Under the pieces are notes generated by a model. That model was not told the DNA's origin and ran no database searches. It worked only from the letters and a program-made list of their open reading frames with translations. Below, piece by piece: positions 57,186 through 64,000 of a DNA stretch of 64,000 nt (positions are counted from its first letter, which is position 1; each line of letters starts with the position of its first letter). Position numbers and translations under genes: made by a program. Origin of the DNA: Sphaerochaeta globosa str. Buddy (GTDB lineage: Bacteria > Spirochaetota > Spirochaetia > Sphaerochaetales > Sphaerochaetaceae); assembly GCF_000190435.1 (NCBI RefSeq), contig NC_015152.1:874458-938457 (forward strand), read 5' to 3'.

Positions 57186-58619
57186 ATGAAGAGAGTGGTC
57201 GTACTGGTTTTGTTAGTACCGATTCTAACAATTGCAATGATTTCATGTGACGCTGATATACGTTCCGACATAGCCGGTCTCATGGGCGGCTTCGGTGGAA
57301 ACGTCTATATCGACAACGAATGGGTGCAGCCCAATAAAGCTGATGCTGAGGCGGCGGTTACCGCAATTGCCTCGCTCGGTACTGCAGGGTCAACTGCAAC
57401 AACATCAAACACTGCAGCTGAAACGGTATTTGGGATAAATGGAGTTGATCTTAGCGGATTGACATCTGGAGCCACAATCTTGGCACCCCAGTCAGTTGAT
57501 GATCAAAATGCGTTGAAGAATTCAGTTGCATCGGCGCTGACTTCTCCGACACAGACCGCTACACTGATTGTAGAACTCAGTAAACCGGCAACTGCTGAAC
57601 AGAAAACTGCTGCAGCTGGCACGACTGCCGTCTTTAATGCTGTGATAACCTCATTGGCAGCCCAAGTCACAACAGACAACCCAACGCTTGGAGCAGCTAT
57701 TGCAGAGCTTTCGCTTCCTGATTTCAGTGCAACTGATGATATTACCCAGGGTGATATCCTCATCCTTCAGATGATGACGAACCTGGTCAACAATACCATC
57801 ACGCAATTGTCCGATGGGTCGGGTGGTATTGATGCTGCGACTGTAGACTCTGACACAGCCCTGGCAATTCTCGGCGATGCCTTGTTCACCGCCCAGGTTG
57901 CAGAGCAGCTCTCCGGAGCTTCAACCATCAACTTCTCAGGGGACCTGATCACAGGCCTCACGGGTTTGATGGATGACAGCGGAGATAAGAGCTCAAGAAA
58001 TGGAGGTGATGATACTGTTCCTTTGGATGATCTGAAAGATTCCATCGGGGTTAAGGTGGTCAATACTCTCATGCCCCAGATTGTTGGGATGTTTGGCATT
58101 CAGAAGTCTGAAGACACCTTTACGTATACCGCAGAGCAATATAAGAAATTCCTGCTGAATCAGAGAGCATATCTGGCATCCATGAATCATGCGATTGCAT
58201 TCTATGAGGCCGGTAACATAAGCAACTTTGAAGATGATAGGATGGATGTAGGTACGCTGATTAAGTATCTGATTGCATTCATGGTTACTACCTTCGACGA
58301 TTTCTACGACGCGGAGTCAACAACTCCGAGTTTGACGAAGCCAGAAACCTTCTTGGCGTTTGTAAATGCTAATAAGGCAATGGCTTCAGGGACCTTGGAT
58401 GAGACAACTCCCGGGACTATGACTATTCCTGGTGATTTCAAGAAGATTTTCACAGCAATGGGCACCTATTTGAGTAGTAAGCAAACAAATGATCAAATAC
58501 TTACCAATTTGGCCAACAGGGCAAAGACGCTTGTTGAGATGACTGGATTTGAAAACGCAGATTTGGATAAAATGCTCGATGACCTACCGACTACCATTGA
58601 CGAATGGTTCGAAGAGTAG
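57186..58619 (+). CDS. Probable lipoprotein of unknown function, Ala/Thr-rich
   Basis: A 477-residue protein. The signal peptide MKRVVVLVLLVPILTIAMISC ends at a cysteine with Ile-Ser before it, acceptable for the relaxed lipobox of spirochaetes. Residues about 50-270 are rich in Ala, Thr, Ser and Asp with repeated hydrophobic patterns (AATSNTAAETVFGINGVDLSGL and similar) but no recognised domain; the C-terminal half is more helical. AGAGGAGG precedes the ATG at 57186. It starts a two-gene unit with the barrel protein that begins 12 bases after its stop, so the two probably work together at the outer membrane. Confidence 0.6.
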   Translation: MKRVVVLVLLVPILTIAMISCDADIRSDIAGLMGGFGGNVYIDNEWVQPNKADAEAAVTAIASLGTAGSTATTSNTAAETVFGINGVDLSGLTSGATILAPQSVDDQNALKNSVASALTSPTQTATLIVELSKPATAEQKTAAAGTTAVFNAVITSLAAQVTTDNPTLGAAIAELSLPDFSATDDITQGDILILQMMTNLVNNTITQLSDGSGGIDAATVDSDTALAILGDALFTAQVAEQLSGASTINFSGDLITGLTGLMDDSGDKSSRNGGDDTVPLDDLKDSIGVKVVNTLMPQIVGMFGIQKSEDTFTYTAEQYKKFLLNQRAYLASMNHAIAFYEAGNISNFEDDRMDVGTLIKYLIAFMVTTFDDFYDAESTTPSLTKPETFLAFVNANKAMASGTLDETTPGTMTIPGDFKKIFTAMGTYLSSKQTNDQILTNLANRAKTLVEMTGFENADLDKMLDDLPTTIDEWFEE

Positions 58620-58631
58620 GAGGAAAACAGA

Positions 58632-59894
58632 ATGAAAAAGATTACAATACTCCTGGTTGTGTTATTGCTGTTGGTTGGGCTGTCTGGCGCATTTGCTGCG
58701 GTCAGTGTATATGATCCTGCTACCGTCGAACGATATAAGGCTGCTGGAGAATCGTTCCAAGGTACCAGCGTAAGGGTCTTGAGCATGGGCGGAGCAGGCT
58801 TGGGTGTTCGTGGGTACTACGATAGCTGGTTGATGAACCCTGCCAATGCTGCGAAAGCTGGTTTCAAGTTTTCATTCCCGGCTGTGACGGTAACTGCCTA
58901 CAACCCGGTCAAGATTCTTGAAAGCCAGATGTTTGACAAAATTGAGGATGATGATCCTGCTGGTGCAGCTGCTGAATTCCTGAAGACCATTACGCAAGGT
59001 TATGGTGATATTCTCACCACCGATCTTTCAATGGGTATGTCATTTGGTAGCTTTGCACTCTCTCTTGAGGCTCAAGAACGCTTGATGAGTTTCCAGAAGA
59101 CTGCAGACAGTTCTTCCTTGAATTTGATTGCTCAAGTAACAACTGCTGCAACCGTCGGATATGGATTCAGGATTAACCTTGCTGAAACGATGAGTATCGA
59201 CCTTGGTGTATCAGCAAAGGCAGTGTATAAAGCGTATCTCAAGGCTCAGAGCGCATCGACCATCACGTCTGCTGTAGCGGATGAGAACTTTGATCCAGCC
59301 AAGACCTTCATGAATGAGACCCCGTTGATGGCTGGGTATGCACTACCTCTCTCCGCTGGTGTCAATGTGAACCTGCCGGTAGGACTGACCGTCTCTGTCG
59401 TTGCTAAGAATTTCAATGGCAACTACACCATGAACACCTATGATTCCATGAACGACTGGGCAGAAGAAGTTCTTGGGCAACGGTTGACTGAAGATGCTGA
59501 CGACGATGCAAGTACAGCTGCCATTGAACCCGAGTGGACTATTGAAGTTCCTTGGAGACTCGATGCCGGTCTTACATGGGCTCCGAACATTGGTTCCTTG
59601 CTCAGACCGATTGTCGCAGTTGATGTTGTTGACGTCTTGGCGATGTCTGGAAAGACAGGCGAGGATCTTACCCGAGCCTTCTTTGAACAGACCCGCCTTG
59701 GAGCTTCTGTGAGACTGCTCAGCTTGTTTGATTTCCGCTATGGTTTGAATAAGGGGTATCAGTCGCTTGGTGTTGGGTTTGACCTTTTGGTCTTCCATAT
59801 CGATGCTGCATACTACACCCAAGAGTATGGTCCGAGTATCGGAGACAAGCCCATCGATGCACTCTCCCTCCGGTTCTCGCTTTTCTCTCGCTAG
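58632..59894 (+). CDS. Outer-membrane beta-barrel, FadL/TraF/PorV-like
   Basis: A 420-residue protein with a signal peptide (MKKITILLVVLLLLVGLSGAFA). The mature start SVRVLSMGGAGLGVRGYYDSWLMNPANAAKAGF resembles FadL, TraF and PorV-type barrels, where MGGAG and NPA follow the signal peptide. The remainder alternates as beta strands and ends in a short aromatic/arginine terminus (LRFSLFSR). FadL relatives import long-chain fatty acids; spirochaete members have been proposed to do so. It is co-transcribed with the lipoprotein gene upstream and ends at a terminator. Function remains a family-level guess. Confidence 0.65.
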   Translation: MKKITILLVVLLLLVGLSGAFAAVSVYDPATVERYKAAGESFQGTSVRVLSMGGAGLGVRGYYDSWLMNPANAAKAGFKFSFPAVTVTAYNPVKILESQMFDKIEDDDPAGAAAEFLKTITQGYGDILTTDLSMGMSFGSFALSLEAQERLMSFQKTADSSSLNLIAQVTTAATVGYGFRINLAETMSIDLGVSAKAVYKAYLKAQSASTITSAVADENFDPAKTFMNETPLMAGYALPLSAGVNVNLPVGLTVSVVAKNFNGNYTMNTYDSMNDWAEEVLGQRLTEDADDDASTAAIEPEWTIEVPWRLDAGLTWAPNIGSLLRPIVAVDVVDVLAMSGKTGEDLTRAFFEQTRLGASVRLLSLFDFRYGLNKGYQSLGVGFDLLVFHIDAAYYTQEYGPSIGDKPIDALSLRFSLFSR

Positions 59895-59917
59895 TATCGT
59901 TTCCTCTACTCAACTGG

Positions 59918-59944
59918 AATGCCCTCCCTGCAAAGGAGGGCATT
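59918..59944 (+). terminator. Terminator of the lipoprotein-barrel unit
   Basis: AATGCCCTCC and GGAGGGCATT form a perfect ten-base stem with a seven-base loop, followed by TCC. It lies 24 bases after the barrel stop codon. Confidence 0.75.
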
Positions 59945-60039
59945 TCCACGTCTAGGGATTGGTGTTGTTATCTAAGTAACATTCTGTGTAAATTTCCATA
60001 ATTGTGCATGTTTCGACCTATACTTTGTAACGAAACCCG

Positions 60040-60048
60040 TGTTATAGT
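60040..60048 (+). promoter_or_regulatory. Candidate extended -10 of the nhaC-like gene
   Basis: TGTTATAGT is an extended -10. No good -35 is present at 17 bases, which extended -10 promoters tolerate. The leader would be about 45 bases with GAGAGG before the ATG. Confidence 0.35.
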
Positions 60049-60099
60049 CTCGCTATATCACACATACAGGGTCTTTCACCCTATTTGAGAGAGGTCAAC

Positions 60100-61719
60100 A
60101 TGACAAGTTTTGGAATTTGGGGACTCATTCCTCCCGTTCTCACCATTACCCTTGCATTTATTACCAAGGATGTAATGGTCTCTCTGTTTCTCGGCATTTT
60201 CTCCGGAGCAATCATTGTAGCCGGCGGGAATCCCCTGGTTGCAATCATCAACCTTACCGACATGATTGCAGGTTCCCTCAACGATGGTTGGAACATCCGC
60301 ATCTTCCTCTTCTGTGCATTGCTCGGCGGCTTGGTCGGCATGCTCAGCAAGACCGGGTCCGCCCACGCCTTTGGCCGGTGGGCTGCAGAGAAGCTTCACA
60401 CGCAGAAAAGCACGCTTTTGATGACTTGGGTCTGCGGCCTCTTGATTTTCATCGACGATTATTTCAACAGTCTTGCCGTCGGAACGGTCATGCGCCCCAT
60501 TACCGACAAGAACAAGGTGTCCCGTGCTCAGCTGGCCTATATTCTCGACTCCACGGCAGCTCCTGTGTGTATCCTCGTACCCATCTCCAGCTGGGTGATC
60601 ACGGTCATGTCGATTGTAAAAGGCTCTGAAGGTTTTGAAGTACTTGGAGTAAGTGAATTCTCCTTCTTCATGCGGTCGGTACCCTATAATATCTATGCAT
60701 TGCTTACGGTATTCATGGTACTGTTCATCGTATTGTCAGGGAGAAACTTTGGTCCGATGGCCGGCAGTATCGCCTATGCAAAGGAAACCGGAAAGCTCTA
60801 CAACGAGGCGTATGGGCCCGCTCCTGGTGAAGTCGACATCGATGGCAACGAGAATGCGGCCAAAGCCAGACCCCTGGACATGCTCTTCCCCATCATTGTT
60901 CTCATTATTACCGCAGTCACATTCTTTCCGGTTACCACCTACCTTGGTGCCATCGATGGAGAGACTATTACCAGCTTGGGTGCAGCAGCCGCCTCCATGT
61001 CCGTTGGTGATGCCTTTAACAACACCGACGCATCCATGGCCCTCTTCTATGCTGTCATCTTTACGTTGGTCATTTCCTATATTTACTACATGGTCCGCAA
61101 GCTTTTCTCCATAAAGTCTGCAAGCGAAGCCATTGGTGATGGTATCAAATCGATGGTGCCCGCCCTGATCATCCTGACGATGGCATGGACTATCGGAACG
61201 GTTATCAAGAGCAGCCCCGAAGACGGCGGCCTCGGCCTTGCCTCCTTCCTCAGTGATGTCGTTGTCGGCGGTGGTTTCCCCATTGCCTTGGTGCCGGTAA
61301 TCGCTTTCGCCCTATCTGCCCTGATCGCCTTCTCAACCGGAACCTCATGGGGCACATTCGCCATCATGATCCCGATTGTAATGCCCATCGCCGTTGGTCT
61401 TGCCCAAGCAAAGGGTCTTGCTGATTCCTCACTGCTCAATGCAGCTATGATCAGCGTCAGTGCGGTGCTTGGCGGCGCGGTCTTCGGTGACCACGCATCC
61501 CCGATCTCCGACACTACCATTCTCTCCTCAACCGGTGCAGGATGCCCTCACCTTGAGCACGTAGCAACCCAGATGCCCTATGCAGTTACTGCAGCAATCT
61601 GTACGTTGGTAGGTTTCATTTTCGGTGGTATAACCCTCAATGTCTTCGTAGCTTGGTTGGCAACACTCATTTGCTTCGCCGCAGCAATGGTGTTCCTGCC
61701 CCGTTACTACAAGAAGTAA
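60100..61719 (+). CDS. Na+/H+ antiporter, NhaC family
   Basis: A 539-residue membrane protein with about twelve to fourteen helices. AFSTGTSWGTFAIMIPIVMPIAVGLA and the downstream GDHASPISDTTILSSTGAGCPHLEHVATQMPYA are the NhaC-family signatures. It expels sodium in exchange for protons at the inner membrane; some relatives instead exchange organic acids or amino acids, so substrate is inferred. GAGAGG precedes the ATG at 60100, preferred over an in-frame codon five residues earlier. It is a single-gene unit ending in a strong terminator. Confidence 0.87.
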   Translation: MTSFGIWGLIPPVLTITLAFITKDVMVSLFLGIFSGAIIVAGGNPLVAIINLTDMIAGSLNDGWNIRIFLFCALLGGLVGMLSKTGSAHAFGRWAAEKLHTQKSTLLMTWVCGLLIFIDDYFNSLAVGTVMRPITDKNKVSRAQLAYILDSTAAPVCILVPISSWVITVMSIVKGSEGFEVLGVSEFSFFMRSVPYNIYALLTVFMVLFIVLSGRNFGPMAGSIAYAKETGKLYNEAYGPAPGEVDIDGNENAAKARPLDMLFPIIVLIITAVTFFPVTTYLGAIDGETITSLGAAAASMSVGDAFNNTDASMALFYAVIFTLVISYIYYMVRKLFSIKSASEAIGDGIKSMVPALIILTMAWTIGTVIKSSPEDGGLGLASFLSDVVVGGGFPIALVPVIAFALSALIAFSTGTSWGTFAIMIPIVMPIAVGLAQAKGLADSSLLNAAMISVSAVLGGAVFGDHASPISDTTILSSTGAGCPHLEHVATQMPYAVTAAICTLVGFIFGGITLNVFVAWLATLICFAAAMVFLPRYYKK

Positions 61720-61738
61720 GGGACCGTTTCTGCTGCTT

Positions 61739-61764
61739 AGCCCGCCGTTTGGCGGGCTTTGTCT
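61739..61764 (+). terminator. Terminator of the nhaC-like gene
   Basis: AGCCCGCC, GTTT loop, GGCGGGCT, then TTGTCTT. Strong intrinsic terminator 19 bases after the stop. Confidence 0.9.
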
Positions 61765-61792
61765 TGCCCTGAGGCCGCAAGCCACTTATACT
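61764..61792 (+). promoter_or_regulatory. Promoter of manA
   Basis: TTGCCC (61764-61769), exactly 17 bases and TATACT (61787-61792). The predicted leader is about 15 bases and contains GGGGAGG. Confidence 0.55.
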
Positions 61793-61813
61793 TATATGTA
61801 TGGGGAGGACGGC

Positions 61814-63025
61814 ATGGATATAGTACAGATTCAAGGACACATCAAGGAGTACGAGTGGGGCAACAGCTCGTTCATTCCCGCACTTCTCTCCCAGGAAGAG
61901 GATACAAAGAGTAAAGCAGAGCTTTGGTTCGGGACTCATCCCAGTGGTGATGCCAAAGTCGTTGAGAATGGTGAAGCCCTTTCTACATTCCTTTCACAGG
62001 ACAGTCTTCATTGGTTCGGCCAGGAACATCTGGATTGTTTCGGTGATCAACTTCCTCTTTTGTTGAAGGTCCTGGCCATCGATCGCCCCCTATCCATACA
62101 GGTGCATCCCACCAAGGCACAAGCCGAGGATGGGTGGGCCAAGGAAGAGGCCATCAGAGCCCATCTGAGCAAGGACCTGTGGAACTATAAGGATCCCAAC
62201 CGAAAGGCCGAAGTTATTTATGCCCTTACCCCCATTACTGCCATGTGTGGGTTCAGACCGCTTGCTCAGATAATTCCTATGTTGAAACTCCTTATTCCAG
62301 ATGGGTTTGCTCTGCACTTTTCCTATTTGGAAACAGAGAAAGAATCCTCAGACAAGCTTTTGGCAAGACTCTTTGAAGAGCTCTATACGATGAAGATGGA
62401 AGATCTCTCTGTCCTGATAGAAGAGTACATTGCTTCGTTGAAAGTTCATGAGGACCTTCCGTTTGCCACCGGCGATGGTGCTTTCTTGGAAAGCAAAGGG
62501 ATTGTGCTCTCTTGCTATGGGGCCTATCCAAAAGACCCGGGGCTTTTCTGCCCCTTCCTGCTGCACGTGAAGCATCTGTATCCGGGTGAAGCCCTCTATC
62601 TCGAACCGAGGACATTGCACGCCTACGTACTGGGCAACGGCATTGAGTTGATGAGTGCCTCGGACAATGTGTTGCGCGGGGGGCTTACCAACAAGAAAGT
62701 TGATGTGAAAGAGCTGATGAAAATTTTGGAGATCAAGGGCAGAGAAGTTGAAAAAGCGCCGATGCTCATCGGCCGTTCAGGACGACTTCATGTACTTACC
62801 CCCACGGAAGAGTTCCACCTTATGGTCCTCAAGTCAGGAACCTATCATATCAATGAGAGAAGAAGTATCGAGATGTTGTTTGTTACCGAAGGACAGGCTT
62901 CCTTTGAGTCGGAAACGGAGACTCGTACGTTGGAAAAGGGAAGTTGCCATGTAGTCGCTGCATCTCTTGCTTCCTATACCTTGAAGGTTGAGGGAACGCT
63001 CTTTATCGCCGATGTTCCGCGCTAG
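61814..63025 (+). CDS. manA: Mannose-6-phosphate isomerase, class I
   Basis: A 403-residue zinc enzyme that interconverts mannose-6-phosphate and fructose-6-phosphate. The class I signature is present: LSIQVHPTKAQAE (zinc ligands Gln and His), RKAEVIYAL (Glu) and YLEPRTLHAYVLGNGIELMSASDNVLRGGLT (His and the catalytic Arg region). The C-terminal cupin is complete. GGGGAGG before the ATG at 61814 decides the start. It is a monocistronic gene with a good promoter and links imported mannose to glycolysis or cell-surface sugar synthesis. Confidence 0.93.
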   Translation: MDIVQIQGHIKEYEWGNSSFIPALLSQEEDTKSKAELWFGTHPSGDAKVVENGEALSTFLSQDSLHWFGQEHLDCFGDQLPLLLKVLAIDRPLSIQVHPTKAQAEDGWAKEEAIRAHLSKDLWNYKDPNRKAEVIYALTPITAMCGFRPLAQIIPMLKLLIPDGFALHFSYLETEKESSDKLLARLFEELYTMKMEDLSVLIEEYIASLKVHEDLPFATGDGAFLESKGIVLSCYGAYPKDPGLFCPFLLHVKHLYPGEALYLEPRTLHAYVLGNGIELMSASDNVLRGGLTNKKVDVKELMKILEIKGREVEKAPMLIGRSGRLHVLTPTEEFHLMVLKSGTYHINERRSIEMLFVTEGQASFESETETRTLEKGSCHVVAASLASYTLKVEGTLFIADVPR

Positions 63026-63046
63026 AGAACTTTTCTCAATTTAGGC

Positions 63047-63076
63047 TTGGATAGCCTGTTATTAGAATGCTATAGT
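63047..63076 (+). promoter_or_regulatory. Promoter of the UPF0597 gene, probably giving a leaderless mRNA
   Basis: TTGGAT (63047-63052), 18 bases and TATAGT (63071-63076). The ATG begins seven bases after the -10, at the expected transcription start, and no ribosome-binding site precedes it. Confidence 0.55.
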
Positions 63077-63082
63077 CCTTGT

Positions 63083-64000
63083 ATGGATAAGTATCTGAAG
63101 GTATTACGCAAAGAAATGCGCCCTGCGATGGGCTGCACAGAACCTGCAGCCTCAGCCCTTGCCGGTGCTAAGGCTGCACAGCTGTTGACTGGTTATCCTA
63201 CATCCCTGGAAGTAATTACCAGTAGGGACATGGTAAAGAATGCCATGGGAGTAGGACTGCCCAATTGCTCACTCAAAGGTATTCAAGCTGCTGTTGCACT
63301 CGGTGCCTCCGGTGGGGATGTCGAGAAAGGTTTGAGTATTCTCAGTGATCTTTGCCCAGAGCAAATTCAGCGGGCAAGTGCGTTGCCTGTTTTGCTTTCC
63401 ATCGAAACAGAGGTTCCTTCACTCTATATCAAAGTGATCGCCAAGAATGATGAAGGGTATGCGATTGCTGTCATCAGCGGTGAGCATGACCGTTTTAGTT
63501 ATCTTGAGCAGCATGGACAGGTCTTGCTCAGTTTGGCTGTCGATGCCTGTGGCTCTTCCTTGGAAGAGGAGGATGCCCAGTTTCTGGGAAATACTTCCTT
63601 GTCTGAATTGCTTGCATGGGTACAGAGTGCACCACAAGAAGCTCTGGATTTGGTCCTGGAAGCGAAAGAAACCAATATGGCGATAGCCAAGCATGCCATG
63701 GAGCATTCCTATGGGCTTTCTGTGGGGAGGATTGCTTCTGAACCCATTGGTAAGGAACCTTCAAGCCTGTCTGAAGCGTTCAGTCTTGCTTCGGCTATGG
63801 CTGCTGCAGCCAGTGATGCAAGAATGGCTGGTTGTCCGCTTCCGGTTATTATCAACAGCGGCAGCGGCAACCAGGGGATTACCCTTACGGTTCCTCTGGG
63901 GGTTGTTGGTTCCTATTTGAAGTGCAGTGATGAGAAACTGGGTAGGGCTTTATTGCTCAGTCAACTGATTGGCCTTGCCTTGACGGCGAAAAAGAATAGA
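63083..64000 (+). CDS. UPF0597 / L-cysteine desulfidase family protein (partial, runs off the window)
   Basis: The frame is open from ATG 63083 to the window end, 306 codons; the full family is about 430 residues. The N-terminal MGCTEPAASALAGAKAA carries Cys18, matching the cysteine that holds a [4Fe-4S] cluster in archaeal CdsA. NAMGVGLPNC and INSGSGNQGITLTVPLGV are further family signatures. CdsA/CyuA proteins break cysteine into pyruvate, ammonia and sulfide; related domains form L-serine dehydratase. It has its own promoter and probably no untranslated leader. Confidence 0.85.
   Translation, partial: MDKYLKVLRKEMRPAMGCTEPAASALAGAKAAQLLTGYPTSLEVITSRDMVKNAMGVGLPNCSLKGIQAAVALGASGGDVEKGLSILSDLCPEQIQRASALPVLLSIETEVPSLYIKVIAKNDEGYAIAVISGEHDRFSYLEQHGQVLLSLAVDACGSSLEEEDAQFLGNTSLSELLAWVQSAPQEALDLVLEAKETNMAIAKHAMEHSYGLSVGRIASEPIGKEPSSLSEAFSLASAMAAAASDARMAGCPLPVIINSGSGNQGITLTVPLGVVGSYLKCSDEKLGRALLLSQLIGLALTAKKNR

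Noticed and set aside
63025-63037. GAGAA/TTCTC mini-hairpin after manA as a terminator.
   Set aside because: The stem has only five weak pairs with a three-base loop; too unstable to call.
1-64000. CRISPR arrays, prophage, integrative elements, rRNA, tmRNA or other large RNAs.
   Set aside because: No regularly spaced direct repeats, phage structural genes, integrase genes or recognisable large-RNA cores were found in the window.

Overview
The window is a dense, mostly operonic stretch of bacterial chromosome. Gene content fits a fermentative, saccharolytic spirochaete of the Sphaerochaeta type. It has several sugar ABC importers with spirochaete-style binding proteins, a YesM/YesN sensor-regulator pair, intracellular uronate-releasing enzymes, loose-lipobox lipoproteins and beta-barrel outer-membrane proteins. 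The genus is inferred from gene style, not from a database match. No phage, CRISPR array or rRNA was seen. One complete insertion sequence and one tRNA-Gly(CCC) are present.

Layout. 1-4225: a TetR-controlled envelope export cassette (TetR, MMPL/RND pump, LolA-like periplasmic protein, beta-barrel cut by the window edge), with two matching operator-like sites. 4284-9564: a GH105-type hydrolase facing a carbohydrate ABC importer. 9767-11457: elongation factor P and its lysine ligase EpmA. 11428-18981: mnmE-mnmG-rsmG-ftsK and a class IV aminotransferase. 19110-27680: DEAD-box helicase, ABC exporter, acyltransferase, a complete ECF vitamin-type importer with fused ATPases, and guaA. 27743-33382: a VOC protein in AT-rich DNA, MATE and UMF1 transporters, aspartokinase and a UPF0316 protein. 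33468-37719: a ChvE-GguA-GguB-type monosaccharide importer with its own promoter and operator-like palindromes. 37721-38917: a MalK/UgpC/MsmK-type ATPase that may energise the two importers lacking an ATPase. 39055-40250: an IS1595-like element. 40270-51916: two divergent operons for uronic-acid-containing oligosaccharides, with sensor kinase, regulator and heparinase-like lyase on one side and binding protein, two permeases, GH88 hydrolase and heparinase-like lyase on the other. 51980-53787: lipoprotein, tRNA, and an encapsulin with its ferritin-like cargo. 54082-57001: a GntR regulator and a FadD-type acyl-CoA synthetase. 57186-59944: a lipoprotein and a FadL/TraF-like barrel. 60040-64000: NhaC antiporter, mannose-6-phosphate isomerase and the start of a UPF0597/cysteine desulfidase gene.

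Two physiological themes link the genes. One is uptake of oligosaccharides whole and their breakdown in the cytoplasm, seen in three separate ABC systems plus cytoplasmic lyases and unsaturated-uronyl hydrolases. The other is envelope lipid handling (MMPL cassette, PlsC, FadD, FadL-like barrel). I see no wholly unknown multi-gene system. The most distinctive items are the encapsulin iron store, the asymmetric fused ECF ATPase, a gntR-fadD leader that could hide the fadD ribosome site, the paired TetR operators and several probable leaderless genes.
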